A DNA stretch of 64,000 bases from Antitrichia curtipendula (lineage: Eukaryota > Streptophyta > Bryopsida > Hypnales > Leucodontaceae): the NCBI GenBank assembly GCA_951230915.1, contig OX579635.1, forward strand, positions 3,410,001 to 3,474,000, in the 5' to 3' direction. Below the pieces are notes generated by a model. It was not told the origin of the DNA. It saw only the letters and a program-made list of their open reading frames with translations, and searched no databases. A program made the position numbers and the translations under genes. Below are positions 12,601-26,259 of this stretch, piece by piece; position 1 is the stretch's first letter; every line of letters starts with the position of its first letter.

Positions 12601-14163
12601 TTCTCAAACCTGCAATATAAATTTTCAATTAAAATCTCCAGAAAATGTATGAGTAACTAATACGAAATTTTGACACACTAGTAGACTATTCAAAGTTCAG
12701 ACGGAAACCCCACATTCTTCAGTCCCAGGGCAATTTCGTCTAGACAATCTTGTTCAAGACAGACTCTAAAAAGGGCTACTTGCTTGTAAAAACCAAGAAC
12801 TAAGTCATACAAACCCCGTGCATCTCTGTTTTTAGGTACAGGACATACCTGACGGAAGACACGGCTTAAGATGACAGTCTTCAATTCCGCTCTGTCCCAA
12901 GCAGGTGCCTCCCATGCTAGACCTCTATTGAGAAACTGATCACTGCAGGTGTGATAATCCTTGTCCTCTACAGGTTGCAATTGGAAAAAGTCACCTGCAA
13001 AAATGACCTGCAAGAAAATATTTGATAAACCACATACGACAGATAACCTCGGCATACTCGTGTATCAAGAATGTATGTCCCAAGAAGTCCGTACCTGAAG
13101 TCCACCAAAAGGTCTAACCGGAAGATCATGTCTAACCGGATTAAACGTCCGAACCCGTGTGATTGTCTGCTCCAAGTATTCAAGCAACTCAGCACTGACC
13201 ATCGAGATTTCATCCACAATCAAGACGTTTAAGTTGCGCCACTTCTTCCTAACGGGCTTATGCCACATTCTGTTGAAATCCCGGGGACGCTGTGGTATGC
13301 CGATCCCTGCAGCTCTGTGTAAAGTGGACCCTCCAATAGGAATTGCTGACCAGCCAACATCCCAAAATATGTAAGAAGACGGCTAACCTCAGAACGAGGT
13401 CACTAATGATACCAGAACAATGAATGCAGAGTAGGATTACATTGGAACAATGAGAACCATAATCTAAAACTCAAGAACAATAAGGAGAACACAGGCTCCC
13501 AAACCTCACCTGCAATGCCTGTTGGTGCCGTGACAGCCACATTGCATGCGAAGCATTCACAACCATGTCCCATATGATCATATGAACTGTGATTTTTGTA
13601 GTATTTTTGTTTGAAGAATTTCAGGATCTGCTGAAGTAGGAGAGTTTTCCCGGTTCCTCCAGACCCCGAGAAAAAAACATTCTGGCCCAGCTCAAGACAA
13701 CAAGTTCTATGCATTAAAATTTCAGAACCTTGGAATTTTATGATTCAAAGTTGGTTGTATCACTCGTTAAAACATAAGATAATTCAAAGCCTAATCTTAG
13801 CGCTCAAAGTGTTTCTTTTGGGAACCTCTACCCTATTTGCATTGCTGAGATGTTAAGATGGTGTACCTTGCCTGCTCGCACATAGTCAAGCACCTGTTGC
13901 TGCTCATGAGTGAGTGTTAAAGGAGTTGTTGAAGGTTGTGAAACTTCTTCCTCTAAAGGAGAAGGTGATGGAGTAGGAATACATGACGGAGTGCCTAAAC
14001 AATCATCATCGTCATCATCATCATCAATGCGAACTCCTGCATCCTCTGTTTTGAAACTTCTGTTTGAAGAAATGAATGTCACAGACCCTGTTTCACCTTC
14101 ACTCGAATCAGCTTCCGAAGCAACTTCCACGGGATCTAGTCGTGATACATAGCCTCCCATCAT
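9615..14163 (-). CDS. PIF1-family DNA helicase with C-terminal CCHC zinc knuckle
   Basis: Ten exons read on the minus strand: 14163-13867, 13681-13510, 13345-13095, 13007-12849, 12006-11870, 11709-11487, 11370-11038, 10643-10598, 10444-10312 and 9897-9615. They join in frame to 677 aa with GT-AG introns. The N-terminus is acidic with an Asp run. Helicase motifs follow in order: HEQQQVLDYVRAGKNVFFSG with Walker A GSGGTGKT (105-112), VTAPTGIAAIPIGGSTLH, Walker B VDEISM (near 201), FAGDFFQLQPV, VFRQ, QPTVLYSK, LKVGAQVMLLKNL, LAWALTIHKCQGMTLDYV and QIYVALSRAR (near 558-567). The tail has C654-x2-C657-x4-H662-x4-C667, a zinc knuckle. PIF1 enzymes are 5'-3' helicases acting in genome maintenance and on G-quadruplexes. 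The intron-rich structure and lack of a Rep domain argue against a Helitron copy. Nuclear or organellar location is undecided. Confidence 0.92.
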
Positions 14164-16288
14164 TCCTCCTCAATTTGAACAGCATGTCGCCTGGAGATTG
14201 TGGCTTCCCAAACCCTAGAATTCAGCTGCAGATATCACGAATTACCTAACATTAATTGTCGTACATCCCCCGTGTCACTAAATCTATATATTTTCACGGT
14301 CACGTATTATTCAATGCCCTAAAATAGACGAAGGAGGATGACATTCTGCTACTTCGTCTCAATTTCGAGAGACTTAGAATAGGAAACCGCAGGGGAGAGA
14401 ACATCCAAACTGAACAAAATAGATTCCTCGATATTCTACAGAAACCTAAAATGAAAACTATATTATACAATTACAGAGAAGCAACAAAGTATACGGTAGT
14501 TTCAATCAAGTAGGAGTTGACAATACTCACCAAAATCCAAAGCACTCGCTATGATCGTCAAGTATAAAGGGAATAAACACTGGAGATAAAAACAGAAGCA
14601 TTCTGAATCTGGACTTGAGTGCTTTCGATTGTTTCCCCGAAGTACAGCTCAAGAATAATTGATAGCAGACAAGGTAATCGCAGAAATTTGAATTGGGAGT
14701 AAGCCAAAAAAATTAGAAAAAATAGGACAGGAACGAGGTTCTTTGCAAACTTGAACGAGGTTGCTCGAAATTCTCAAGGGGAGCTCGAGAGTATTCGGAA
14801 CTCCGACGATCGGTCGGCACCTAGTGAAGAACGGAGCTTATCGGACAAGGGAGCCCGGCATCCACCATGTCAACCCCTAAAACCGCCAATATTTTTGTTT
14901 GTTTTTTCTTATTTCCAAAAAAATGAAATAGGTTCGATAGGATTGAGGCATGTTCTCACTTTGGTGTTGAATTATTTATTGGAGGGGAGGGGAGGAAGCT
15001 TTGCATTTTCAAAAACTAATCTTGAGGAAGTTTGAGTAGAATTTAAGGTAGAAGCACCCATTCCTATGCATTTAAGCAATTCAACATAATAGGAGGCACA
15101 TTTTATTAGAAAAAATACTTTTACAATATTGGCAATTGAAAATCATGAATTTAAAAAAAATAAATAAATGGATAAGGCATCTATTTTCTATGAATTTTCA
15201 AAGTGGAGCTCCTTAGGGCAACTAAAATTATACTCTAGTGAAAAATTGCTTTAATTTTGGCACAAAAATCTAAAAAATTAGCACCCACCAACCACAGTTT
15301 TGCATGGGGATGGTTTCAAGATACTTTTGGAGACACTTTAAGGGAACTCTACAATGAATCAATGGATACATAGTCTTAAATAAGTGCTTCTACCTTACTT
15401 GGAGAGTGAGTAAATACTATATTGAGTGAGATAAATTAGTGTCACATTTAGTAGTAGGTAAATTATTGAAGTTGAAAAGGCATTAAAAATAAGTAACTTT
15501 GTACCATTTTTTCACTATTGCCTTGCATTTTTGTTAACTCTCTCATGCTATTTTAATAGAGTTGCATTATTTTTATTTATTATAAAAATAAATATTTCAA
15601 AATTTTACATGAATTTTATTTTTACATTGTAAGTTATGAGGTGAGTGATTTAAATATTAAATATATATGCATTCCAATAAGAGATATTAAATTTTTGAAA
15701 TATTTGTTTCCATATGAGATAACTAGACCCATTTCAAACCCTCTCCAATTATGTGCATGTGTTACTTTTGGACCCATTCCCAATTTGTTTATAATCCAAT
15801 TAAAGTGAAGTTCACTCACTGATAGTTATGGACTCTCATCCCTTTGATTTCAAGAACGAAACTGAATAAGCTTAAGGACACTAATAAGTACCTACAACCC
15901 TTTTATTTCATATATTCATAAAAAATTAAAAATAACCATTGTAGGATAAAAAAATTCCACTGCATTTTTCTCCAAAAGGCTAATCAACACAAATCAATCA
16001 TTTACAAGTCTTGATAACAGAAGGGGGACAATTTCTTAATGGGTCGAGAATGGGCTATGAAGTTTGACCAGATGACCACGAGTTTGTAGCAGAGGGCCGG
16101 GTGTTAACGGGTATAGATCCGGGTATCTGGAGTTGTCTTCGGAAGCAAGGCTTGCGAATTCTGTACTTGCTCGAAGCTTTGCCTTGCGACACTTTCCTGC
16201 GCAGTGTCGTTTTACCCATTTTCCTTTCCTGTGTTCTCTTGCAATCCTCAGCTGCTACTGTGATTACGTTTCTCTCAGAATCATCGAC
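14164..16288. other. Divergent intergenic region, helicase and proteasome promoters
   Basis: Upstream flank of the minus-strand helicase (start 14163) and the plus-strand proteasome gene (start 16289). About 14.2-14.9 kb is of normal composition and probably holds the helicase leader. 15.05-16.0 kb is very AT-rich with no gene. An open frame at 14751-15035 (+) shows no family motif and was not called. Confidence 0.5.
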
Positions 16289-18674
16289 ATGGAGCCCATG
16301 GCGAGCCAGTGGACCGAGGCTCCTCACAGCATGGGGGTGAGTTCCACTGATTTTGTCTTCTTTTCTTCGAAATTGAGGCTACAAGGTTACTGTGCAATCG
16401 TTTTAGGTTTGTTTTAATTCGTTCACTACGCCTTGTACTTCATCGATTGATTCTTTGATGGTGAGAGTGAGGTTTTAGGGCTTCTGGTTGTGACTTGGTT
16501 AGGTCGTCGATGTTGTTGCAGACCACCATTATGGCCGTGGAATACGAAGGTGGAGTAATTCTTGGAGCCGATTCCCGTACCACTACTGGTGAGTCGATTG
16601 AACTTGTGTAGGATCCATTTCGGATCATGTATAGTAAGATTTAAAATTAAAATTTTCTTTTTGCATTTAATTGATTTGATTCTGCCTGTGCAGGTGTATA
16701 TGTTGCCAATCGTGCATCAGACAAAATCACGCAGCTTACTGATAATGTCTATCTGTGTCGCTCTGGCTCGGTAATGTCTTCACGCAGCATTTGTACTTCT
16801 GCTTAATATCTGTAGGTATATGCTCTGTTTTTAGTTTTCTGCCCTAATTTTAGTTTTTAGCGGAGTGCTGCATTTTTCGAAGTTTCGGTTGGTCTTTACT
16901 CCTGGGATAGCTGAATAGTTTGAGGTTTACGATGGAGAGGATTGAGCAGAAATTTTAATTTATCCGGGTTTCTACGCCCAAGCTGAATTTTAAAAAGTCT
17001 AATTTTGAAGTTGATAGTCGATTATTGAAACTTTGGAAACATGGTGGGTTCAAGAATGGAGGATATGATTTATTCTTTCTATTGGCACATTTGTTATTTT
17101 CCTGAAGCTTTCTATAAACGATTTCTTTCAACTCCTATAGATTTGGAAGCGGTTACTTTTGTCCACTTCGACATTTAGGGATTAACTTGATAGCGGAGGA
17201 TATTGAAGGTTTACGTGCTTCAAAAAAACATTATTCCTTTGGTTTAATAGGAGCATGACAATCATCTCATGTTGTGTGTCTGGGGATGACAGGCTGCAGA
17301 TTCACAGGTGGTGTCAGATTACGTACGCTACTTCCTCGACCTGCACACGTAAGTTGCATTTCGCTTTTGTGCTTTCTTGTATCAGAACTAGGAAACAAGA
17401 CGGGAAACTTCGATTTCGTGATTTACCTGCATGGAGCGTTAAAAATTGAGCATTTCTCTGTACATCTCTTGCTTGCACAGGATACAGCTAGGACGGCCGT
17501 CAACTGTGAAAACCGCTGCAAATCTTGTCAGGGATCTTTCATACCAGAATAAGGTTCATCTCTATAAGCTACTGTGCACAAATATAAAAAAATGCTTCAT
17601 TCCTTGCTGTCGTTATTTTGATCATGTGCCGGCCTGTTTAGATGCACCAGGGAATATTTCACACTTTGTGTAGCTAATGACACATTCTCTTGGGGTTACA
17701 GTCGCTTTTGGAGACTGGTTTAATAGTAGCAGGCTGGGATAAATATGAAGGAGGCAGTGTTTATGGTATCCCTCTGGGAGGCACCATGCTGCGTCTACCC
17801 TTCTCTACAGGAGGTGTGTTATTTTTCCAAATTTTTCTCAGATATGATTTGCTGTGGTTCTGAGCTCTGGTAGTGAGTGAGTTGCTGTATGATCAATGAA
17901 ACTGCACACTGGGATTCGTCGTTTATTTATCTTGAAATCGCATCCTTTGAATGTTCTTATGTCAGGGTCGGGATCTAGCTATCTTTATGGATTTTTAGAT
18001 CAAGCTTGGAAGCCCGATATGACTCACAAAGAAGCAGAGGTATAATCTTACTCATATCATCAGATTCGTGCTTTTGAATCCAAGTGAGAGGGAAGTATAG
18101 TACAATGGACCAGTGCATTTGCATTTGCGTAAGCAGAAGACTCGGTCTTTTCATCTACCTGGTCTTCTCCTAATGGAGAAAGCTGGTTGGTGTGGGTGCA
18201 GGATTTGGTGGTCAAGTCTATTGCCTTGGCTATTGCACGAGATGGTGCCAGTGGTGGAGTTGTCCGGACTGTGACGGTATGTTCTACCACACGCTTTTTT
18301 ATCACCTGTCATTTTAATGTATTTCTCTTTTCCTTTTGTATATGATATAAAAAGTGTTTGCTCTCTGGTCCTTATGTTCCCTACTGACTTAGTTTGTGAA
18401 AGTTTCATCGTAGTGAGGATGTGAGGTATTTTCTTCTTGAGCTGTTTCAGTTGAGATAATTTGACAGCAAGATTTTGTCTGAATTGTTGCAAATCAGGGA
18501 AATCAACTGATGCATAAGATGACCAGGGTTCATTGTATGTTACTAAACAGATTGTTTGGGACCTGTGTGCAGGTCAATGAGCAAGGAGTACAGCGCAAGT
18601 TCCACGCCGGAGACAAGCTACCCCTCTTCTATGAGGAGATCGCTCCTCGGCCTACTCCCCTTCGTTCTCATTGA
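16289..18674 (+). CDS. PBA1: 20S proteasome subunit beta-1 (caspase-like, PBA1/PSMB6 type)
   Basis: Nine exons (16289-16336, 16522-16588, 16694-16770, 17293-17348, 17481-17553, 17702-17813, 17966-18039, 18202-18276, 18573-18674) give 227 aa. A 16-residue propeptide ending in Gly precedes the catalytic Thr ([21 protein letters not shown]). Counting from that Thr, Asp17 and Lys33 of the proteolytic centre are present, and Arg45 in LCRSGS sets the caspase-like acidic specificity. [13 protein letters not shown], [20 protein letters not shown] and [14 protein letters not shown] are hallmark blocks. The subunit is part of the inner beta ring of the 20S core, cutting after acidic residues in cytosol and nucleus. 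The gene is intact with GT-AG introns. Confidence 0.97.
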
Positions 18675-21600
18675 TTCCTTCTAGGTTGTATATTGGGGAA
18701 CAGGCAATGCATCATCCGTTCCTGAGTCTGTCCTTTCAACCTCTCAGCAATCATTTTGTTATTAGTGATGTGGACTAATTATTAGACTTTATGTTGCCGA
18801 CGCTCTTTTGTGTATGAGTAAGAACAATGCAGCCTATTCTTCTTAGATTTGTATAGTCTATGCATTTTTCTACCTGTAGGCCTTTTTAAGGTTTACAAGC
18901 ATGTGATGGCTCAACATTTCACTCTGGTATGATTCTTTGCTGTCTGTTTCAATTAACCCTGAAACGCTGCTGAGGACGTTTGTTTCCTTTGGACGACTTC
19001 GGGAGGCTGTGGATGGATTAAACATTTTTTCATCCAATTCATTTCCAGTGAATAAATGAATATTTTTGCATGTTCCCTTGTCCACTTTATCCCTTTACAT
19101 CATGGCCCTCCTTCTTGCTTCTTTTATTAGCTCGTACACAACATGACATTATGGTTGCAAGACTATTATGCTCCTGCCAATGTGGCCTTTTGCATGGGAT
19201 TGGGGTTCACAACACTGGGGCAAACCATCACCATACTTTTGCACTAGTGGGATTTTAATTGGATGTAAGGTAGGAGGCTTGAATTCCATTAGGTCATTTT
19301 GAATTGCTCCTATAAAAATGTCTTAAATAATGCATTTTGCAATTGAAATGGATGAGTTTTTTTTTGGTGATAGATTGTTGTCTTCTATATGATTATGGGA
19401 TATTGATGAGGTGATAAGTGGTATACTAATGAGCAATTCAAGGATATATATAATGCAATTTGTAATTGACTTTCAATAAAATAGAGGTATAGGAGTGAAG
19501 TAGTACATTGAATTACCATTCACATTAGATAGTGAATTCAATGAAAGTTGTAGTGGGTTATTTTTGGATTGATATGAACCTACTAAATGACCATGCCATC
19601 GTTTTTAGAACTAATTTTTTTTATTCTAAAACATTGTGTAAATGGTTTCAACTCCTACCTATGAACAAAAATAGTGACCTACATGCCTTCATATTTGCAA
19701 AATCTTGTAAAATACATGTGAACTTTGAAAATTCCAAATAAATTTTCTAATTACAACTACCTCATTTTCTTCCTCCCTAAAATATTTCTACATAGTACAT
19801 TGCATTCAATTCTTTACAAACCTCTATCTTTGCTTGTATGGTCAACTTATGAGCCTCCTACCTTAGTGTAGGGTTTTCCAATCAAGCAATATCTCTCTAC
19901 CTTTGCAGATGGCACGTACCTTCTAAATGGTACAACATTCTTGTAGACTCATTTCATTTTGATGTTCAAGAATCAAATTATTTTATAATTGACTTAAGTA
20001 TATAAATGTATTAAGAAATGTGACAAATTAGCAAGATTAGGGAAGTTAAAGAGTCTAATAGACATTGTAATTTTTCAATATCAGAACCTCTAAAGACATT
20101 TATGAGCCTTTGGAGACTATAAGTCTACATATCAAAACCTTTTACAAACAATTCATACAAGTATATGAGTCATTGGTGAATTGTACTTGCAAATTCTTTC
20201 AATTGTAAGAAATATTATTAAATCAAATTGTTGCATTTGCAATTAAATGACTAGTTGTGCATGTATATTGTGGCTCAAGAATGATTGGTTTTTTGTTTAA
20301 TCAATTTGCCAAATGTTTGTGAATCCAACTAGAGTACATGAGCCACTAAAAACAATGAGAGATTCATTTGATTGATTGACAATTTAGTTGATTGTCTAAA
20401 TTGTGAGTTAAATTGGCCAATTTGATCAATTTTAATTAATGGTAGCCATTACATTTAAGTATGGTGGATGATTTATTGCAAGAATCACCAACAAGTGGAT
20501 ATTTAGGAATTGCAAACCAATTGTTTGTGCAAGTTGAATTGTTCCATGCCATAAAACAATTGAAGAAGTTGATTTTGCAAGGATTGTAGTACAAATGTTG
20601 AATCAATTTGAATAAGCACATGTTTTAATTAAATTGTCTAGTAGTTGTAATGGTGATCAAAATGTCTTAATGGAAAGATGAGTAGTTTGATCAAATGGAT
20701 GGTGTTAGCTAAAATCCAATTATTAATGGTATTCATAGTCAAATTATATATCACTAGCTTAGCAGAATTTGTACGTGCTAATAGCAGATAGACAGCCTAA
20801 TTGGTTAAAAAATAACATTGATAAATTATTAAAAATCCAGTTGTTATTATAATATGTCTAAATATGTGGATAAAGTTGTACCTTGACAAGTTTATCTCAA
20901 AGTAGACAACAAAGAATTTATTGCAAAATAGATTAATAAAAGTTAATGTAGTTGTTTGGATTGTATGTCGGTTAGTGATTTCTAACTGCCATAGGTAAAA
21001 GATAAAATTGATTGTTAATTTTGTTGAAGAATAGTAGACTTGATCAATTAGATTAAGAGAATAAGTTGTTTAGATGTCTATTGTTGCTTTGAGATCAATT
21101 TCTTACAACTAATTGTGGATTACACAATACTTTTGTATAACAAATTGACCTTCAATCTATAAGTTTTGCCCACTAACAAGTGGGTTGTTGTGTGAGTTTT
21201 ATAGACTAAAAGAATGATCATAACTTCAATTTGTACAACTAATAGATTTGTTGCAAGATTGAGATTTGACCGTTCACATCCAATAATAAATTAGCCTTGT
21301 GTATTTGGTGTCAATTTGTTTTCAAACACTTGAAGCTAACCAAATATTGCAATTTTAAAATCCAAAGTCACAAGACCATTTTTTCGTGAAAAAACATTCA
21401 AAAATATCATCTTTATGCAAACAACAAAAATTTAGAAGAAATTTTAGAACTTTGATCATGTCAATCAAAATATATAAGTATTTAAAGCAAAGAATTTTTA
21501 TTTTGGCTCTTGGCGTGACTAGATAAAAGACCTATTTGAGCATTTACAATGGCCCATTTTCATGTGCTTTAGAAATTGCCCTAACTCATTCAAAATTAGT

Positions 21601-24600
21601 TTGTTTCAACCAATTTGAGACACGTTGAGGTGCAAACGATATACATTATTTAAAACAATTTATTTATTTTTTAAACTAAATTAAATAAATTAAAAAATTT
21701 AAGTCAAATTTACTAGTGAATTTTTTTTCTTAATACATGTAAAATTTTTCAAGATGCTTCAATAAGTGGAATGAGCATTCCTTTTGAAGTTTTGTAGTAA
21801 GAATTTCATGATTTTTTAAATTTTATTGAATGAATTTTGAATGAAATATTTAGTTGACTAAAATTTAACTTCAAATATTTATTTATTAAGCAAATCACTC
21901 CAATTTTTTTTTTAAATCATGAAAAATTATATATAAATATTTTATATTTTTTTTAACATTTTCTAATCTTTTGGATATTTTTGGAAAAAATGATTAAAAA
22001 CAAAGTCATATTTGAAGCCATCTTTTAGTCAATAATACTTCACTCATAAAATTTTAAAATTTGTGAAATTCTTACTATAAAATTTATAAAAAAAACCTCA
22101 TTGCAATTACAAAAGCTATATGTGTTAAACACATTCTTATTAGATGTTTACGGGATAGTTTCAATGGAGTTTCTAAAGTCTTCCATAGTAAATTTGTTAT
22201 AAATTCCTAAAAGTTGGAAGGTATTTTAGAATAAGAAAGTTTAAAATTGCCAATTTTTGATGCATTATCCAAAATATATTTATTTTTTTGAAATTCCAAA
22301 CATACCAAAGTGTAATAAACAAGTAAGATAGTGTGTGGAAAAAAATTTAGCGCATTTGACCATGTTGAAAGATTATAATGTTTGAAGTTAGAAAAAAAAA
22401 TATTTATCATTCTTAAGGAACAAGGTTAGGAAATTTTCAGCCTCTCTTGGAATAAAAAATTTTATCTACACAAAAATGAGGATTTAAACCATTCATAAAT
22501 ATATACTGTTAAATTTACTCATGAAAAATTTTAGAAGCAAATATAGACTCTAGCTTATTCTAAATCACCTTGCAATGCAAAGAGGTTAAAAACATTGGCA
22601 ATACACTAGTTAGTTTTTGATGATTTCTTATACAATGAGAAAATTTTATATTTGAAATCCAAATGGTAAAAAATTAGAGTCAAACATTTGGAATATTTAG
22701 GAAAAATTTCAAGAACTTTGACTTCACAGATTGCAAGATAGTAGGCTTGAAGTTAGAAGAAAATATTTTTTTCGAAGCCACCCTGATATAGCTAACAAAG
22801 TCTGACTCCTTTTAGAATGTGATTTGAAATTTTTTTAAATGAAAATAAAATTATATTCCCTACTAGATATATACATGCCAAATTTCAAAAGTTGATGAGC
22901 GTTTTTGCAAAGATGCATAAATTGCCCTAGCTGCCAAAAAAGTTCAAGGAAGCATAACTTTTGATTCATGAACCTGATTAAAGAAAAATTATATTTCTAT
23001 TAAGGAGATACATGTTTACACCTTGTGTCAAAATTTCGTGAACATCCAATCAAAGTTGACTTCCTAGGAACCTACCCGGATTTTCAATTGTCCATTCATT
23101 GAACAATTGACCTTTAAAAATTGCCATTTGGTCAATGGAACTTGAATTGAATTGATTATTATTGGTTTCATGGTGTATCCCCTAGACATGTATGTAGTAG
23201 AGGGTAGTTGCAAGAAACACTTCACGGTTCTTGGCCAAAAGTGCGTTTTTGGGGCATATATAGTACTAGCGATTTTATCAATACTACAAGTACTGCGCCA
23301 ACGCACTATAGCGGCAATCTCCACCGTCGGTTTCAAATTTCAGTTAGGCTGCGATTTCGACAGGTGGCAAGTACAACACGTGTTATGACAAGTAGTAAAT
23401 ACTACAAGAATGAGGTCCCATTGCGGAGCACTTACAAGTACATGATAATACTATGGATTGTTGCGGGATACTACCAAAGGCATTGTCGCCCCCAAATGCC
23501 AGAAAATAGCAGAAAAAGGGTTTGTGTCCCTTTTCATTTTTAAAAAATGGGAAAAAAATTCAAAAAATTCCCCCCTCCAAAAGCCATTTTTATTGACAAT
23601 GAAAGACTCTCATTGCACCAAAAATTTCCTTAGGAATTTTTTTCCCTCTCTAGAACTTCTGCGCAAAAGATGGTCATATTGAGCCATTGTGAGCAACTCT
23701 ATTATTATTATTTTTTCACAAAACCTCCTCGTCAATCCTTACAAGGACCCTAAACCTCCCTCATGTCCAATTTGTGGCTTCTAATTCACATTTTTGGGTC
23801 AAAAATAGGACTAAAATCCTCCAAAATGCCCAAGGTAGACACCCAATTGGGGGAAGCTTAACAATAGTAAACTAATTTTTTTTTAATTCAAAGATTCCAG
23901 AATGTTTGAAACTTTTGTAACTACCTTCATTCCAAATTTCACGCCAACTAGACAAAGTATTCAAAAGTTATGAGCCAAAAAGTACCCGTCCAAGGGGCAA
24001 GGGGACAAAGAATAGGCGAGAGAATAGGACAAGTGTTTCTTGCAACTATCCTAGAGGGAAGTGAAATAGGGTAGGGGTGGAAAAAAATTGGACACTTAAA
24101 TTTTAAATGTAAGATAGCCTCACTTAAAAACCCACATGAATGAATTTACAAAACCATAGTGTATTGAAAATATGCCCCTTGTAGCTTTTTGTGTAAAAAA
24201 ACGGTCATCTTAAATGCAATAATTAAGGTAAATAGCCCCACATCAAAAAACCTTTTAATTCAGGTGTATACTTTAGATTACAAAGAGTGATCTCCCCGAG
24301 CATTGTTATGAGGTCGTTTGGCCCTTCTCATTAAAGAACTTCAATAGTAGCACATTTTTGCACAATTCTTACAATCTCATTTCAAAAGCAAAAAATTGAA
24401 TTTGCCTTCAAGCCCAAGGCAAATTCAATTCTTATAATCTAATTTCAAAATCAAACAAATAGTCAATCAAGTGTCGTCAGCCCCTTTCAAATTTTGAAGA
24501 GAATACATTGGATTTATGAAAATACATGGTAAAATGGATTGGAATCCTTTCTCAATTGTCAATGAGACAACCCAACTAAAAGTTAGACAATTTAATCCTA

Positions 24601-25229
24601 AGAGGACAAGACCTGCTACCAAGGTACTTTGCCAAAGATACATGGTTTGATTTATGGACCAAAAGGTGCATTTTTCATTTCTACAACAATCTAAAAAGTC
24701 ATCCATTAGCTAGTATTTGGCCTATGTAGCTTTAAGGGTTAACAAACTAACGACAATAGACAATAGATACTTACATGGCAAGAGACATGGAAATTTATGC
24801 ATGATAAACCACAAGAATCCTCGTTGCGCTTTAGGTTTTCATCGTGAATGTTGGATGAAACCGGTATGAAAACATGACGGATTTTGTGACAGGATTCGTG
24901 ACACTGCATACTTCATATATTACAGATTTGTTTTCACGTCTTCCTTCCATATACAACAAGTAAAAGCTGGTGTGAAAATCCTAAATAGTATTATTCATCA
25001 ACACTCCATTCATAACATTATTAACCTTCAGTGGGGGGGCCCTTTTGCTCCCCCCATATCAGAACCCCTCCATTCGTCGACATGGTCTTATCAGAGCTAC
25101 AGGGATCTCCAAACCAATTGGATGTACTCAATTATAACTAAAATTTCCCCCAGGGCATTCGGGGGGGATTATACCTCATGTCACAGTCGCGCGGTTAACA
25201 ATGTTATGATTTTTACCTGTCCACTCACA
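18675..25229. other. Long AT-rich spacer, mostly decayed repeats
   Basis: 6.5 kb with no gene recognised on either strand. It begins with the 3' untranslated region of the proteasome gene. 19.2-23.1 kb is strongly AT-rich and low in complexity. One clear TIR element lies at 23202-24051. Near 25030-25170 there are runs of G and C (seven or more) that could fold, without a known identity. Short open frames here have no motifs. Confidence 0.5.
23202..24051. mobile_element. Non-autonomous TIR element, 850 bp
   Basis: Left end GGGTAGTTGCAAGAAACACT and right end AGTGTTTCTTGCAACTATCC are inverted repeats of about 20 bp with one mismatch. The flanks are TAGA on both sides (23198-23201 and 24052-24055), a 4-bp target duplication. 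No transposase frame is present. The terminus matches the elements at 61287-62019 and about 62020-62590, so this is one family with diverged interiors. Confidence 0.8.
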
Positions 25230-26259
25230 GTCTGAAGTGCCAGCCAATCAGATGACCAAGATGTGCGAGCAACTGAAGTGGACGCGGCTTGACAGCGACG
25301 ATGCCGCGCGTCAGCGTCCAGCGGCGCCAACAACATCAGCCGCGCGAAAGCTCATGGCCAGCCAGCGAACTAAACTGGATTCCGCGCGTCCGTCAATAAT
25401 CCATCCAATCAGTCATCCAGCCCTCACTGATGGGCGCGTCCCGTCTCTCGCCAGCTGCTTCAAAGCCTCCGTCGCGCAATACCGCGTTGCTGCTGCTGCC
25501 ACCTTTGAAGATTTGTCAGTGAGATTGCAGCGATCCAGGCAGCCTCCTTCGCGTTCGACTCGCCATCCCCTCTCGCATTCGGATCTTCATCGACCGCAAC
25601 CCACATTTTACCTCTTCTGCATTTGGTTGCGGCACGCTTTGGTACGCCGTTCTCTAGATCTGGCGTGGATCCGTCCTGTTTGTGTTTTCCGGGGTTCTTC
25701 TGATTGTTGCATTGGTATTGACTATGCATCCAAACACAAACAACTCTTCCCCCCGTACTCTGTTTTTTCAGGTGGTTTGTGCTGTTTGGATTTGGATTTG
25801 AGTCAATGATTTTCGTCGTCGGTGTCTCTTTCCTCGTTCGGATCGCGCCGAATGAGTGTAGTGGATTGAAATCCACAGGTCTTACTCCCCCGCTGGTTTC
25901 ATGATGTATTTGATATATACTTTTTGGAGATGTAACATTGGATTTACGAGGTACTTTAGATCTTAACTTGGTTTGGCGAGATCGCTCATCATTTGATACA
26001 TTGTAAACGGGTTGCTCAGCCAGATTTCTTGCGGGAGAGAAGTTAGTAGTTGACGTGTCTTTGAAGAGGAAACAAGAGTCTGTTTGAATAAACCCTCGTG
26101 CGGATTTTTTATTTCTATTTTTAATTGATTTTCTTGATTCTTGCTATTTCTGCGAATTGAATGTTTTTTTGTTTTTTTCTCAAGATCTCAATTGCTGGGA
26201 GCGCAGGTGTTGGCATTGGGCGGAGAGGCGGTATCTGAAGCGCAGGAGGAGAGGTCAAG
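25230..26259 (+). promoter_or_regulatory. GC-rich promoter and 5' leader of the dynamin gene
   Basis: Composition changes sharply here from AT-rich spacer to GC-rich DNA, peaking at 25.25-25.7 kb, as expected at a promoter. An open frame of 190 codons (25237-25809) looks like a by-product of that composition. The segment from about 25650 onward is duplicated upstream of the pseudogene at 39.7 kb. A leader intron is likely, because the sequence before the ATG is T-rich and then ends in CAG-type sites, but its borders are not certain. Confidence 0.5.

Noticed and set aside
12690..12848. Coding continuation after the VFRQ exon of the helicase
   Set aside because: It reads through the GT donor into a stop. 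The true next exon at 12006-11870 gives the conserved DSHFVDLLNGIRTG and QPTVLYSK blocks in phase.
9615..14163. A Helitron transposon
   Set aside because: There is no Rep/HUH domain, no Helitron-like CTRR hairpin end was noticed, and the helicase is split by nine introns.
14751..15035. A 94-codon plus-strand gene before the proteasome gene
   Set aside because: No motif, and its second half runs into AT-rich low-complexity sequence.
25237..25809. A 190-codon gene upstream of DRP1
   Set aside because: It lies in GC-rich promoter/leader DNA, has no recognised motif, and part of this region is copied as non-coding sequence in the pseudogene.
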